A stretch of DNA of 64,000 bases from IGN2 sp964639955 (GCA_964639955.1 CAZXGJ010000005.1:1-64000), one strand, 5' to 3'. Shown: positions 33,777-43,091, counted from the stretch's first letter. The notes: generated from the sequence alone by a model not told the origin. Numbers and translations are program-made.

Positions 33777-35099
33777 CTAATTCTTCACATCCGCAAGCGG
33801 GAATGCTGTCTCTCTCATTGAGTGGACTTTGTTTGCAACAGCTAAGCTAATTTCTTTATTAACTCTCGTTTCAAAATAATCACGGAATCTTTCAACCATA
33901 AATTTAACAGGCCAGGCAGCTGCTTCTCCAAGCGCGCAGATAGTGTTTCCTTCAATCTGGTTTGCAACTGTAATAAGTAAATCAAGATCACTTGTGGAAC
34001 TGTTACCGGCAATAATTCTTATCAAGATTCTTTCCAGCCAGCCTGTTCCTTCACGGCAGGGAGTGCATTGTCCACAGCTTTCGTGATGATAGAAGTGAGC
34101 TATTCTGGCTAACACTTTTACAAGATCAGTATCTTCATCCATTACAATTACACCACCGGTACCAATTGCAGAACCAACTTCTTTCAATGACTCAGCATCC
34201 ATTCTTACGCCTTCCAATTTATCTCCGCGAATCGGAGGCATTGAGGTACCACCGGGAATAACACATAAAACTTTTTTATTGTTTGGAACTCCACCAGCAT
34301 AATTGTAAATAATATCGGTAAGTAAAGTCCCCGTTGGAAGCTCATAAACTCCGGGTTTGTTTACATGACCACTAACTCCAAATAATAAAGTACCGGGATG
34401 TTTCGGATGCCCGATTTTAGAAAACCACTCCCACCCTTTTTCAATTATCTTTGGAACATTCGCAATCGTTTCAACATTATTAATTGTAGTCGGACAACCC
34501 CATAATCCATTCTGTGCGGGGAATGGCGGTTTAACTCTTGGGTACCCTCTCTTCCCTTCCAATGAATTCATCAAAGAAGATTCTTCGCCGCAGATGTAAG
34601 CACCAGCACCTTTGTGAATATAAACATCGCAGAAGAAACCTGTTCCGAAAGTTTCTTTCATCTTCTCGCCGAGATATCCTTTTGCGTAAGCATCGTCAAT
34701 TGCTTTTTGTAATAACCTTATCCATTTGTGATATTCACCTCTGATATAAACGTATGCTACTTTCGCTCCGATTGCATAGCAAGTTATTATCGTTCCTTCG
34801 ATCATCTGATGTGGGTTGAATTCAAATATTTGTCTGTCTTTGAAGGAACCCGGTTCACTTTCATCACCGTTTACACAGAGATATTTTGGTTTATCAGTTG
34901 TCTTCGGCATAAAGCTCCACTTCAACCCTGTTAGAAATGCTGCGCCGCCTCTTCCTCTTAATCCGGATTTTTTAACCTGATCAATTATATCATCAGGAGT
35001 TTGAGTGAATGCTTTCTTTGCTGCATTGTATCCGCCGTTGGAAACGTAAACATCAATTAAGTGAAAATCTTTTATATCGGGGAGGAGAATTTTTTCCAT
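33777..35099 (-). CDS. nuoF: NADH-quinone oxidoreductase subunit F
   Basis: A 440-residue NuoF. FMN and NADH binding motifs are GLRGRGGAAFLTGLKW and GAYICGEESSLMNSLEG. The 4Fe-4S cluster N3 ligands are in SCGQCTPCREGTGW plus Cys in NTICALGEAAAW. It takes electrons from NADH in complex I. It is the last nuo gene of the operon present here; nuoG and nuoH-N are not in the window. It is separated from nuoE by a HicAB pair. A second copy of its last 39 codons lies at 32650-32766. Confidence 0.97.
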   Translation of the reverse strand: MEKILLPDIKDFHLIDVYVSNGGYNAAKKAFTQTPDDIIDQVKKSGLRGRGGAAFLTGLKWSFMPKTTDKPKYLCVNGDESEPGSFKDRQIFEFNPHQMIEGTIITCYAIGAKVAYVYIRGEYHKWIRLLQKAIDDAYAKGYLGEKMKETFGTGFFCDVYIHKGAGAYICGEESSLMNSLEGKRGYPRVKPPFPAQNGLWGCPTTINNVETIANVPKIIEKGWEWFSKIGHPKHPGTLLFGVSGHVNKPGVYELPTGTLLTDIIYNYAGGVPNNKKVLCVIPGGTSMPPIRGDKLEGVRMDAESLKEVGSAIGTGGVIVMDEDTDLVKVLARIAHFYHHESCGQCTPCREGTGWLERILIRIIAGNSSTSDLDLLITVANQIEGNTICALGEAAAWPVKFMVERFRDYFETRVNKEISLAVANKVHSMRETAFPLADVKN

Positions 35100-35102
35100 T
35101 GA

Positions 35103-35357
35103 TTAAACCGTGTTCCTTAAAATTGAACTTTTAGTACGAGGACGTAAATATGGAGCTTTATATTTCGGTAGTGGAATTTTCATCCCTTCTTCTTTGGCAG
35201 TTTGAAGCCAAATTTTCTTTGCAATTATTACTTCTTTTAACGCTTCCTGAGGTGTATCACCGAAAGCAGTACAATATTTTAAATCAGGAATATCGGCAAC
35301 GTAACACTTGTCTTTTTCACCGTAAAAAACATTAATATGATAATCTTTTGTTTTCAT
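35103..35357 (-). CDS. hicB: HicB-family antitoxin in the nuo operon
   Basis: An 84-residue HicB fold: HINVFYGEKDKCYVADIPDL is the typical first beta-alpha-beta unit, followed by GDTPQEALKEVIIAKKIWLQTAKEEG. No C-terminal DNA-binding domain is apparent, so autoregulation would need a partner or is absent. Its ATG overlaps the end of hicA (ATGA, 35354-35357) and it ends 3 bases before nuoF. It should neutralise the HicA RNase. Confidence 0.85.
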   Translation of the reverse strand: MKTKDYHINVFYGEKDKCYVADIPDLKYCTAFGDTPQEALKEVIIAKKIWLQTAKEEGMKIPLPKYKAPYLRPRTKSSILRNTV

Positions 35358-35602
35358 CTTTCTAATCTCAAATTAAATTCATTTATAATGTTTATAAACT
35401 GGTTTACCTGATATGATTTCACTTTCCCTTTCCTGTTTTGAATATTTATTAAGTAAGGAACATTTGAATGTTTGTAAATATGATGACTTTCTTCTATTCT
35501 TTTCAATGTAAAACCAAATGCTTCAAGCAGTCTATTCATCTCGCTAAATCGAACATCGTATGGATTATTTAAAACTTTTTCAAGCAGTTTTTTGCTTTTC
35601 AA
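35354..35602 (-). CDS. hicA: HicA-family toxin in the nuo operon
   Basis: An 82-residue HicA-like mRNA interferase with the dsRBD-like fold. The active-site region RIEESHHIYKHSN has the catalytic His, followed by INIQNRKGKVKSYQVNQFI and a complete C-terminal helix. The start is TTG, 2 bases after the nuoE stop. Toxin before antitoxin is the usual hicAB order. The pair lies on the nuo transcript between nuoE and nuoF. Confidence 0.82.
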   Translation of the reverse strand: MKSKKLLEKVLNNPYDVRFSEMNRLLEAFGFTLKRIEESHHIYKHSNVPYLINIQNRKGKVKSYQVNQFINIINEFNLRLER

Positions 35603-35604
35603 AG

Positions 35605-36078
35605 CTACCTTAACCCTGTGAGTATTTCTTCAACCTTTTCCTTTGTAAGATTTTCAAAATAATCTTCATTTACAGCAATCATCGGAGCTGTGCCGCAGCT
35701 TCCCATACATTCAACTTCTTCTAAAGAAAATTTTTGATCACCAGTTACACCCAAATGATCAATACCAAATTTATCTTTTACCTGATTCCAGATTTCGTAA
35801 CCACCGCGCAGCATACAGGAAACATTCGTGCAAACCTGAATGTGATACTTTCCCATTGGTTTCTGATGATACATTGTGTAGAATGTTACAACACCAAGAA
35901 CCTCTTCCTCAGTTATTCCCAAAACATCAGCTATCTCTTTCATCACTTCGTAGCTGATATATCCATTTTGTTCCTGAGCAATATAGAGTGCAGCCATAAC
36001 AGCAGGTTTGCGCACAGGATATTTCTTTGTCTCCTGTTCTACTCGATTAAGGTTCTCTTCGGTGAATTTAAAATCCAT
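35605..36078 (-). CDS. nuoE: NADH-quinone oxidoreductase subunit E
   Basis: A 157-residue NuoE with a thioredoxin-like 2Fe-2S domain. The four cluster ligands are in QVCTNVSCMLRGG and ECMGSCGTAPM. The helical N-terminal domain (AVMAALYIAQEQNGYIS) is complete. It pairs with NuoF in the NADH input module of complex I. Confidence 0.96.
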   Translation of the reverse strand: MDFKFTEENLNRVEQETKKYPVRKPAVMAALYIAQEQNGYISYEVMKEIADVLGITEEEVLGVVTFYTMYHQKPMGKYHIQVCTNVSCMLRGGYEIWNQVKDKFGIDHLGVTGDQKFSLEEVECMGSCGTAPMIAVNEDYFENLTKEKVEEILTGLR

Positions 36079-36103
36079 ATTTCAACTCAGAATTATGCAT
36101 AGT

Positions 36104-36178
36104 TTAATTTCTACGTATGGTTGCATTACTGCATGGTTATAATTTATAATCTTCTCATGCAAGCATGCATCCATGCAA
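36104..36178. repeat. TGCAT-rich inverted motifs between nuoE and nuoD
   Basis: The nuoD-nuoE spacer is the only sizeable gap inside nuoABCDE (about 100 bases). It carries several ATGCA/TGCAT words, including GCATG...CATGC arms around an AT-rich loop and CATGCAAGCATGCATCCATG near 36156-36175. It might be an mRNA structure or a degraded repeat; the evidence is weak. Confidence 0.4.
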
Positions 36179-37429
36179 TCACTTATCTGCTTCCCCCATT
36201 ATCGGGTCGATGCTGCCGATGATGGCTACAACATCCGAAATCATCTGACCAACTACTAATTTTGGCAGTACCTGTAAATTATTAAACGAGGGAGATCGGA
36301 TTTTACATTTCCAGGGTCTGCCTTCTCCGTTGCTTACCAAATAAAAGCCAAGTTCCCCCTTCGATCCTTCAATTGCATGATATATTTCTCCAACAGGTGG
36401 ATTAATTCCAAAATTTACAATCATAAAATCGTGAATAAGCTCTTCCATTTTTGTATAAATTTCGGCTTTATGAGGAAGTACTCTTTTAGGTTGATTCGCA
36501 AGAACTTCACCCTGCGGCATCTTGTCAAGAATTTGTTTAACAATCCTTGCACTTTCCCTGCATTCGTCAAGTCTTAAAAAGTAACGTGCAAGGCAATCAC
36601 CTTCCGAATAAACGGGTATATTAAAATCGATTTCGTTATAGCAGAGATATGGCACATTTCTTCGTAAGTCAAATTCAACTCCGCAGGCACGAAGATTGGG
36701 GCCCGAAAATCCCAAATCTATTGCATCTTCTTTTGAAATAGCTCCAACGCCATCCACACGTTCTATGAAAATTCTATTTTTATTGAGAAGCTGTTCAACT
36801 TCTGCCAAGTTTGGTTCAAATTGATCAATGAACCATTTTACTTTTGTAAGAGCTTCAGGCTGGGCATCGTTAGCAACTCCACCAATTCGTGTGTAACTAT
36901 TCGTAAATCTTGCACCGCATAAAATATCCCAAATATCTAAAATCTTTTCCCGTTCACGTAAAGTCCATAAGAAAACTGTCAGTGCACCTACATCCATCGA
37001 AAAGGAACCAATCTGTACGAGATGGGAAGCAATACGTGCAAGTTCAGCAATCATCATTCTGATATACTGAGCTCTTTTAGGTGCTTCGATTCCTGCAAGC
37101 TTTTCAACTGCCAAAACCCATGCAACATTATTTGCCATAGGAGAGATATAATCCAGCCGGTCTGTGTGAGGGATGTATTCATAATAAGTCATGTTCTCAG
37201 CCATCTTTTCATAGCCGCGATGCAGGTAACCAAGATCGGGGATACAGGCAACTATTTTTTCACCATCTAACCGTAGCAGCAAACGAAGCACACCGTGGGT
37301 TGCCGGGTGCTGCGGACCCATGTTGAGTACCATTTCATTCTCAAGCACATCATCAAAAGTATAGTCTGTTTTTGCACTGAGTAGTGCTTCTAAAATTTTA
37401 GGGTGTACGTCTTTTTCTAATGGATCCAT
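36179..37429 (-). CDS. nuoD: NADH-quinone oxidoreductase subunit D
   Basis: A 416-residue NuoD (49-kDa subunit). Diagnostic stretches are NMGPQHPATHGVLRLLLRLDGE, PDLGYLHRGYEKMAE, YTRIGGVAND and the C-terminal IGSIDPIMGEADK. With NuoB it forms the quinone-binding site. It is 6 bases downstream of nuoC. Confidence 0.97.
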   Translation of the reverse strand: MDPLEKDVHPKILEALLSAKTDYTFDDVLENEMVLNMGPQHPATHGVLRLLLRLDGEKIVACIPDLGYLHRGYEKMAENMTYYEYIPHTDRLDYISPMANNVAWVLAVEKLAGIEAPKRAQYIRMMIAELARIASHLVQIGSFSMDVGALTVFLWTLREREKILDIWDILCGARFTNSYTRIGGVANDAQPEALTKVKWFIDQFEPNLAEVEQLLNKNRIFIERVDGVGAISKEDAIDLGFSGPNLRACGVEFDLRRNVPYLCYNEIDFNIPVYSEGDCLARYFLRLDECRESARIVKQILDKMPQGEVLANQPKRVLPHKAEIYTKMEELIHDFMIVNFGINPPVGEIYHAIEGSKGELGFYLVSNGEGRPWKCKIRSPSFNNLQVLPKLVVGQMISDVVAIIGSIDPIMGEADK

Positions 37430-37435
37430 AAAAAT

Positions 37436-37924
37436 TTATTTCTTAGGCAATGGAAGTGAACCGGGAATACCCATCAGAGGAAAATCTTTTCTTAAAGGAT
37501 GATGTTCAAATTCTTCCGGCATATACATTCTTCTTAAGTCCGGGTGATTATTAAATCTAATTCCATACATATCGTACGTTTCTCGCTCTTGCCAGTTTGC
37601 TGCAGCCCAGATTGAACTAACAGAATCAATTGAGCAATCGGTTTCATCGACATCTGCTTTTAACCTGAGACGGAAATTATTCTTCATGGAAAATACGTTA
37701 TAAACAACAGTAAACCTGTTTTTCCTTTTTGCCCAATCGATTGCGGTAACATCGGAGCAATAATTAAACTGAAGATCATGGTCTTCTTTTAAGAACCGAC
37801 AGACATCTACAATCCTTTTTTTATCTAACTTGATAGTTAGTTCGTCTTTATAATCCGATACATCAAAATCAATATCAGAAAAATTTTCTTTTAGTTTTTG
37901 AGTGATAAGTTCTCTTAAATTCAT
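37436..37924 (-). CDS. nuoC: NADH-quinone oxidoreductase subunit C
   Basis: A 162-residue NuoC (30-kDa subunit) with the family signature WQERETYDMYGIRFNNHPDL and RRMYMPEEFEHHPLRKDFP. It is a peripheral-arm subunit of complex I, not fused to NuoD here. It sits 4 bases after nuoB. Confidence 0.95.
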   Translation of the reverse strand: MNLRELITQKLKENFSDIDFDVSDYKDELTIKLDKKRIVDVCRFLKEDHDLQFNYCSDVTAIDWAKRKNRFTVVYNVFSMKNNFRLRLKADVDETDCSIDSVSSIWAAANWQERETYDMYGIRFNNHPDLRRMYMPEEFEHHPLRKDFPLMGIPGSLPLPKK

Positions 37925-37928
37925 AAAA

Positions 37929-38444
37929 TTAATTATTCTGGATAACGTCTAATTCCGGCAGGTTTTTAAATTCTGCTGCTTTTGTTTTGCCTATTTTTTC
38001 CTGAATCTTCATTAAAGCATGCAGAAGATTATCCGGACGGGGCGGACATCCGGCAAGATAAATATCAACTGGCAGAAACTGGTCAATGCCCTGAACAACT
38101 GAGTAAGATCGGTACATTCCCCCCGATGAAGTGCACGCACCCATTGCTATTACCCATTTTGGATCGGGCATCTGGTCATAAATTTTCCGAACCACCGGCG
38201 CCATTTTATAAGTTACTGTACCGGCAACAATCATCAGATCGCATTGCCTTGGAGTAAATCGCATCACTTCCGATCCAAACCTTGCTATATCATACTTCGG
38301 ATCACCAACAGCCATCATTTCAATTGCACAGCAGGAAATACCCATCGGCATAGGCCAAACCGAATTTTTTCTTGCCCAGCCGATTATCGCATCGAGCTTA
38401 GTTGTAATAAAACCGTTATCTTTCAAATATGATTCTAATCCCAT
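37929..38444 (-). CDS. nuoB: NADH-quinone oxidoreductase subunit B
   Basis: A 171-residue NuoB (PSST subunit). The N2 cluster ligands are seen in GISCCAIEMM, GACTSSGGMY and AGCPPRPDNL. It passes electrons to quinone. It overlaps the end of nuoA by 10 bases, indicating translational coupling. Confidence 0.97.
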   Translation of the reverse strand: MGLESYLKDNGFITTKLDAIIGWARKNSVWPMPMGISCCAIEMMAVGDPKYDIARFGSEVMRFTPRQCDLMIVAGTVTYKMAPVVRKIYDQMPDPKWVIAMGACTSSGGMYRSYSVVQGIDQFLPVDIYLAGCPPRPDNLLHALMKIQEKIGKTKAAEFKNLPELDVIQNN

Positions 38445-38803
38445 TTAAAACCGCCTTTCTTGTAAGCGTATAAATATCCTATTTCAAGTACTATTAAGAA
38501 TATTAACATCGAAATGAATACAGAAATTCCATATTGCCCGAACAATCTTTTAAATTCTACTGCCCAGGGGTAAATAAATATAACCTCAAGATCAAAAATG
38601 ATGAAGAACATTGCAACAAGGTAGTACTTAATAGATATTCTTTCGCGAACTGTTCCAACAGGTTTCATTCCGCTTTCATAAGTAGAAACCTTTTCCCTAT
38701 TTGGACGCTGCGGACCAAAAAGTTTTGATGAAATTATTACCGCAGCGGCAAAGCCTGCTGCAACAACTAAAACTATTAATACCGGGATGTATTGTTCAAT
38801 CAT
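38435..38803 (-). CDS. nuoA: NADH-quinone oxidoreductase subunit A
   Basis: A 122-residue NuoA with three transmembrane helices and the conserved loop YESGMKPVGTVRERISIKYY. It is a membrane-arm subunit of complex I and the first gene of nuoABCDE-hicAB-nuoF. Confidence 0.95.
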   Translation of the reverse strand: MIEQYIPVLIVLVVAAGFAAAVIISSKLFGPQRPNREKVSTYESGMKPVGTVRERISIKYYLVAMFFIIFDLEVIFIYPWAVEFKRLFGQYGISVFISMLIFLIVLEIGYLYAYKKGGFKWD

Positions 38804-38828
38804 TTTAAAAATATTAATTAATGCTGGT

Positions 38829-38859
38829 CAAAATTATCCAAATCCTTGCCTATTGTCAA
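38829..38859 (-). promoter_or_regulatory. Putative promoter of the nuo operon
   Basis: On the reverse strand, TTG (38859-38857), a 20-nt spacer, and TAATTTTG (38836-38829), about 25 bases upstream of nuoA. Confidence 0.55.
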
Positions 38860-38895
38860 TTTAAAGTTTTATCCTGAATGATAACTTTTAAGCAA

Positions 38896-40518
38896 TCAGT
38901 CAGCAGAAATCACTTTATACAAAACTGCAGGCGGATTTTCAAAATAGACGACTACTTTTAAGCCCGGATGGTTTTGTTTAGGATTTAGCAGATACTGAAA
39001 TTCTCTTCTCATTGCGGCTTCAATGGTGCTGAAATAAAGATAATCTGCATTCTGTTCTCTTAACTTAGCAATTAATTCTTCGTAGCTATCTGCCATCGGC
39101 ATCAGTTTAAATTCCATATCGAGATAATAAGCAACGTGAGCTTTACGGGCGGCGATTCTTTTTCCTCTCTCAGGCTCCGGAACATTCTGAAAATACCAAT
39201 CCTGCAAGGTCAGTAATTCCTTCGGTCCTGAATCAATATTAACACTGTTAAATGAATATGACTTTATGAACGTAAAGATTATTAACGCAGAAACCAGCAG
39301 CAATCCGAATTTTCGCGGAATGTATTTTTTCAATTTAAACTTTTCAGAAAAAAAAGGCTGGAAAGCAATCAACCCGTAAAACGGAACCAGGAAAAGTGAA
39401 AATCTTTCGCTGTAAAAAACAAGCAGCAGCAGTGCGAAGAAAAAAATATTAATTACATGATAGGCATTTTCCCTTCTACTCCATTTTTTAAATGGGTTAC
39501 TGATAATCAGCAGAACCAACCCCAAAATAGTGAATACGCCTATATGCCAGCCCATCAGCTTTTCCATATCATTAACAAAATGATCGCCGATATTAGAAAC
39601 AGTAGTGGAAATAAAAACCGAAGGATCTTGAAGTACAACATCTGTCAATGAAGTAATTTTACTGCTTTCGTTAAACCAGAAATCATCCCATGCAATTTTG
39701 CCCTTGCCATGCATTTCAAAAGCAATGTTTTTATAATTCTCATTGTAAAAGAATGATCCTTTCTCACCAAGACAATAAATTCCCCATGGAGAAAAAGTAA
39801 TAAAAAAGGTAACAGCAAAAATTGCCGATGCTTTTAGCCGTTTTAACCATGGTAATTGCCAGAAATTTATTACCAGGATTACTATTATAAAACTCAGCAA
39901 AAAGATTCCATTATACCTGGTTAAGTACGACAAGCCGCCGAAAAATCCTGCAAGGACAACCTGCCTGTAATTAAATTCACTTTTACTTAGAAAAAAGAAG
40001 ATGGTTAATGCAGCCAGAGCATTAAAGAACATATCTGTTCCGGCGCTGTAAGAGTATTGAATGAATACCTGGTTAACAGCTAAAAGCAATGTTACAAAAA
40101 ATGCAGTTTTGGCAGAAAAAATTTTTTTAATCAATTCGAATGTAACGTAGACAACAACGGCAGCAGAAATAACGCCGATGAAAATTCCTGCTTTAAAGAA
40201 ATCTCCAAATAAATAACCAGCAACCCCAAGCACCATCGGGTAAAGCGGACCTCTGAAGGCATCCATCGGAATAATTCCCTGAAGAAAACCCCTGGCACCC
40301 GGAACGTAACCCCAAAAGAAATCCGTTTCGATTCCATAATCGCCAACTGTATGAAAAATGAAACTTAACATCCCGACAATTAAGAAGTATGAAAAGGCAA
40401 GTATTAAACTCAAATATTTATATTCTAAAACTTGTTCGAATAAAAGTGCTGTTGGCTTTATTCCGTTTTCCGGAAGATTTTTACCGGGTTTCATCCTGGG
40501 GTTTTTAATTTTAGTCAT
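38896..40518 (-). CDS. GT-C fold membrane glycosyltransferase (GT39/ArnT-like)
   Basis: A 540-residue integral membrane protein with about ten hydrophobic helices. The first periplasmic loop has GIETDFFWGYVPGARGFLQG and RGPLYPMVLG, typical of polyprenyl-phosphate-sugar-dependent GT-C enzymes of the PMT/GT39 group. A soluble C-terminal domain of about 100 residues follows the last helix. It probably transfers a sugar to a lipid or protein at the outer face of the inner membrane; acceptor unknown. It lies upstream of nuoA on the same strand but has its own end 37 bases before the nuo promoter. Confidence 0.75.
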   Translation of the reverse strand: MTKIKNPRMKPGKNLPENGIKPTALLFEQVLEYKYLSLILAFSYFLIVGMLSFIFHTVGDYGIETDFFWGYVPGARGFLQGIIPMDAFRGPLYPMVLGVAGYLFGDFFKAGIFIGVISAAVVVYVTFELIKKIFSAKTAFFVTLLLAVNQVFIQYSYSAGTDMFFNALAALTIFFFLSKSEFNYRQVVLAGFFGGLSYLTRYNGIFLLSFIIVILVINFWQLPWLKRLKASAIFAVTFFITFSPWGIYCLGEKGSFFYNENYKNIAFEMHGKGKIAWDDFWFNESSKITSLTDVVLQDPSVFISTTVSNIGDHFVNDMEKLMGWHIGVFTILGLVLLIISNPFKKWSRRENAYHVINIFFFALLLLVFYSERFSLFLVPFYGLIAFQPFFSEKFKLKKYIPRKFGLLLVSALIIFTFIKSYSFNSVNIDSGPKELLTLQDWYFQNVPEPERGKRIAARKAHVAYYLDMEFKLMPMADSYEELIAKLREQNADYLYFSTIEAAMRREFQYLLNPKQNHPGLKVVVYFENPPAVLYKVISAD

Positions 40519-40705
40519 TGAAATGAGATTAAATAAAAAAATAAATGAGAATTGAATATTTTAATCGTAAGCAATATAGTTATTTTTGATTAATCGGCTC
40601 ATTTATTAAAACGGTGAAACGATTTTACATAGATAATTTCACGTATAATAACTTAATTCGGGCTAAACCCCGAAAAAAATAAATTGATCCCTGAACACCG
40701 GTGCT

Positions 40706-42631
40706 ATGAGCATAATAAGCTGCAAACTATATCCAGATAAATTAAAGTTAATTTTTTATTTGTTACTCTTAACGGGAGCAGTCTTTGCACAGCAAAACTC
40801 CGATTCCCTGTTATTCAGAATTTCTGATGTTCCGGTCAGCCGTTTATTTTCGGTATTCGATAAACAGCTCAATACTTATTACCTGAATACCGGAATTGAT
40901 TATTCAGGCATACGATCCGATTTTCAATTTGAAATTAATCAAAGCTACAGATCCACACTTGTTAGTTCAACAACCAATAATATCAGAGATGAAAACAATC
41001 TGCGTTTACTTTCGAGATACAGGTTAAATTCCAACTTCAGCCCGGGTGCATTACTGGCCAGCAATATTCTTTCAGACGACAGGCAGCTGGCTATTAACGA
41101 ATCAGTAATTAACAAAGCTATTTTTTTTATTGAATCGAATATTGGTAATAATCTTGTCATTACACCTTACGGAGGAATTTCCGATAACAAGCAGGTCGGT
41201 GAGAATGACCTGGGTCCTCTTTACGGTTTAGAAGCTTACGGCAGGAACCTGGATTTTACAGACTTTACAATAAATTCAGCATTAAGATTTGAGAATGAAG
41301 ATATTTCACCGCGGAAAAATACACTGCGCTTTTTTGGTCTGGAAATTACGAATCCGTTAAACCCTGAGGTTTCAAATTTTATTAATACAAACTTCAGGCA
41401 AAGCCGAAAAGATTTTTATTTTCCTGCCGATTCTATAGTCTCTGCACAATTTAATGTCAGGAATAATATTGAAGGAAGAACCGAGACGGTTTTTTTGCTA
41501 AACGATAGGTTGATATTCAACCGGTTAATTGAACATTTTTCTGCAGAAATTTCAGGAGGAATTAATTTCCGGAATATTGACAGGGATACAAGATACCGTT
41601 CAGTTGAAGTTCAAAATGTTTCAATGTTCGATACACAAGTTGATGAATTTATAATCGGGCTGGAATCGAGTCTTTTTTATAAATCAGATTTTGCCGATGC
41701 CTATTTGAAGATAAATTATTTTGAACGGGATGAAAAACATATTACTGAGAGAATTGAAGGAGTTGATGAAATTTTTTATCAGCAAAGATCAGAACTTGAA
41801 TCGAGTAAAAATAACAATTCTGGAAGAACCACAATATCGCTTGCCGGCAATTTACATCTTTCAGCTAAAGACAATCTTACCTTAAGCATATTCCACAGTA
41901 AACTGAAATACGATACTCCGAGCACTGAAAACGATGATGATCGCGACGAAATTCTTTCAATAGCCCGCCTGAGATATTCTAGATTCATTTCCTACTTCCT
42001 GGAAACATTTGTAAACGTGGAAGGAACGATTAATCATATTGTATACCTTTTTGCAAGCAGAAGTGCAAACAACAATACTAACCGGGTTGCACGCCTGGCA
42101 ATTGGTGGAAACTACAGAGGAGCCGATTTTACATCAGTGAACACTTTTGATGTTTCGGCAAATTACACTGTATATGATTTTGAAGACTTAACTTCGAATC
42201 TCAGAAGCATATCTTTCAGGCAGTTTACAGCAAACGATTCAAGCCGCTATAACATTTTTAAAAACTTTTCGTTCATTCTTACTGCCTATGTTAAACTTAC
42301 CGACCAGGGAGAGCTAAACTGGAGTGAGTTCTCCGAACGGCCCAAAAGACATCTTCAGGAAATTTTTGCCGATCCTAAATTCGGATTTACTTTCAGCAAC
42401 GCTTTTTTTGCTTTTGGCCTAAGATATTTTTCATTAAAAACATTTAATTATAAAGTCAAAGAACGAGTCCCTGATTCAAAATTCCTTAGTATAGGCCCGC
42501 TTTTTGAAATGCTTATCGGGTCAGAATCTCTGTACCTTAAACTTAATTCCTGGTATGAATTTTTATTTATTAATGATATTAAGGAACCGGAAAGATTAAA
42601 TTTTATTCTGGCATTAAACTGGAAATTTTAA
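40706..42631 (+). CDS. Hypothetical outer-membrane beta-barrel-like protein
   Basis: A 641-residue protein with no family I recognise. A signal-like segment (KLIFYLLLLTGAVFAQQ, about residues 13-29) is followed by many alternating polar/hydrophobic strands (for example TTISLAGNLHLSAKDNLTLS and FNFILALNWKF). The chain ends in Phe, as outer-membrane barrels usually do. It is therefore likely a barrel or large beta-rich envelope protein. The spacer before it (40519-40705) holds a small hairpin, TTCGGG/CTAAA/CCCCGAA. Confidence 0.6.
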   Translation: MSIISCKLYPDKLKLIFYLLLLTGAVFAQQNSDSLLFRISDVPVSRLFSVFDKQLNTYYLNTGIDYSGIRSDFQFEINQSYRSTLVSSTTNNIRDENNLRLLSRYRLNSNFSPGALLASNILSDDRQLAINESVINKAIFFIESNIGNNLVITPYGGISDNKQVGENDLGPLYGLEAYGRNLDFTDFTINSALRFENEDISPRKNTLRFFGLEITNPLNPEVSNFINTNFRQSRKDFYFPADSIVSAQFNVRNNIEGRTETVFLLNDRLIFNRLIEHFSAEISGGINFRNIDRDTRYRSVEVQNVSMFDTQVDEFIIGLESSLFYKSDFADAYLKINYFERDEKHITERIEGVDEIFYQQRSELESSKNNNSGRTTISLAGNLHLSAKDNLTLSIFHSKLKYDTPSTENDDDRDEILSIARLRYSRFISYFLETFVNVEGTINHIVYLFASRSANNNTNRVARLAIGGNYRGADFTSVNTFDVSANYTVYDFEDLTSNLRSISFRQFTANDSSRYNIFKNFSFILTAYVKLTDQGELNWSEFSERPKRHLQEIFADPKFGFTFSNAFFAFGLRYFSLKTFNYKVKERVPDSKFLSIGPLFEMLIGSESLYLKLNSWYEFLFINDIKEPERLNFILALNWKF

Positions 42632-42680
42632 TTACAAAACACTTATTTTTAACCCGGAATTACAAAGTATTTATTAAAGA

Positions 42681-43091
42681 TTGCCAGAGACAAATTATTA
42701 CATAGAAGTCGAAAGCGACCCCAATAATCTGATAACCATTGAAGAATTTGTAAATTATTTTGCAAAAGACCTTGGCTTGGATGATGAAAAGCTTGCTACT
42801 CTGTTGCTCGCAGTAACTGAAGCAGCAACAAATGCTATAATCCATGCAAATAAGTGCGATAAGAATAAACTTGTTAAGGTTGATGTTGAGGTGAAGGATT
42901 CAAAATTAATAATAAAAGTAATTGATGAGGGAAAGGGGTTTGATCCCTCCCAGGTTCCAGATCCTACCCGCCCCGAAAATATTTTAAAAGATTCGGGCAG
43001 AGGTATGTATCTTATGAAAATGTATATGGACGATTTAAAATACAACATTACCGATGGCGGAACAGAAACTATACTCACTATGAATATTTAA
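42681..43091 (+). CDS. RsbW-like ATP-binding (anti-sigma regulatory factor) protein
   Basis: A 136-residue GHKL ATPase domain of the HATPase_c_2/RsbW type. The N box is TEAATNAIIHANKCDK, the G1 box is DEGKGFDPSQVPDP, and the G2 box is GRGMYLMKMYMDD, all intact. The family are serine kinases of anti-sigma antagonists that sequester sigma factors. No sigma factor or STAS-domain antagonist is adjacent. The start is TTG; no closer ATG exists before the conserved core. Confidence 0.88.
   Translation: MPETNYYIEVESDPNNLITIEEFVNYFAKDLGLDDEKLATLLLAVTEAATNAIIHANKCDKNKLVKVDVEVKDSKLIIKVIDEGKGFDPSQVPDPTRPENILKDSGRGMYLMKMYMDDLKYNITDGGTETILTMNI

Noticed and set aside
32650..33779. Transposon or integrase-driven insertion at nuoF
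   Set aside because: No transposase, integrase, terminal inverted repeats or short target duplication is visible between the two nuoF ends.
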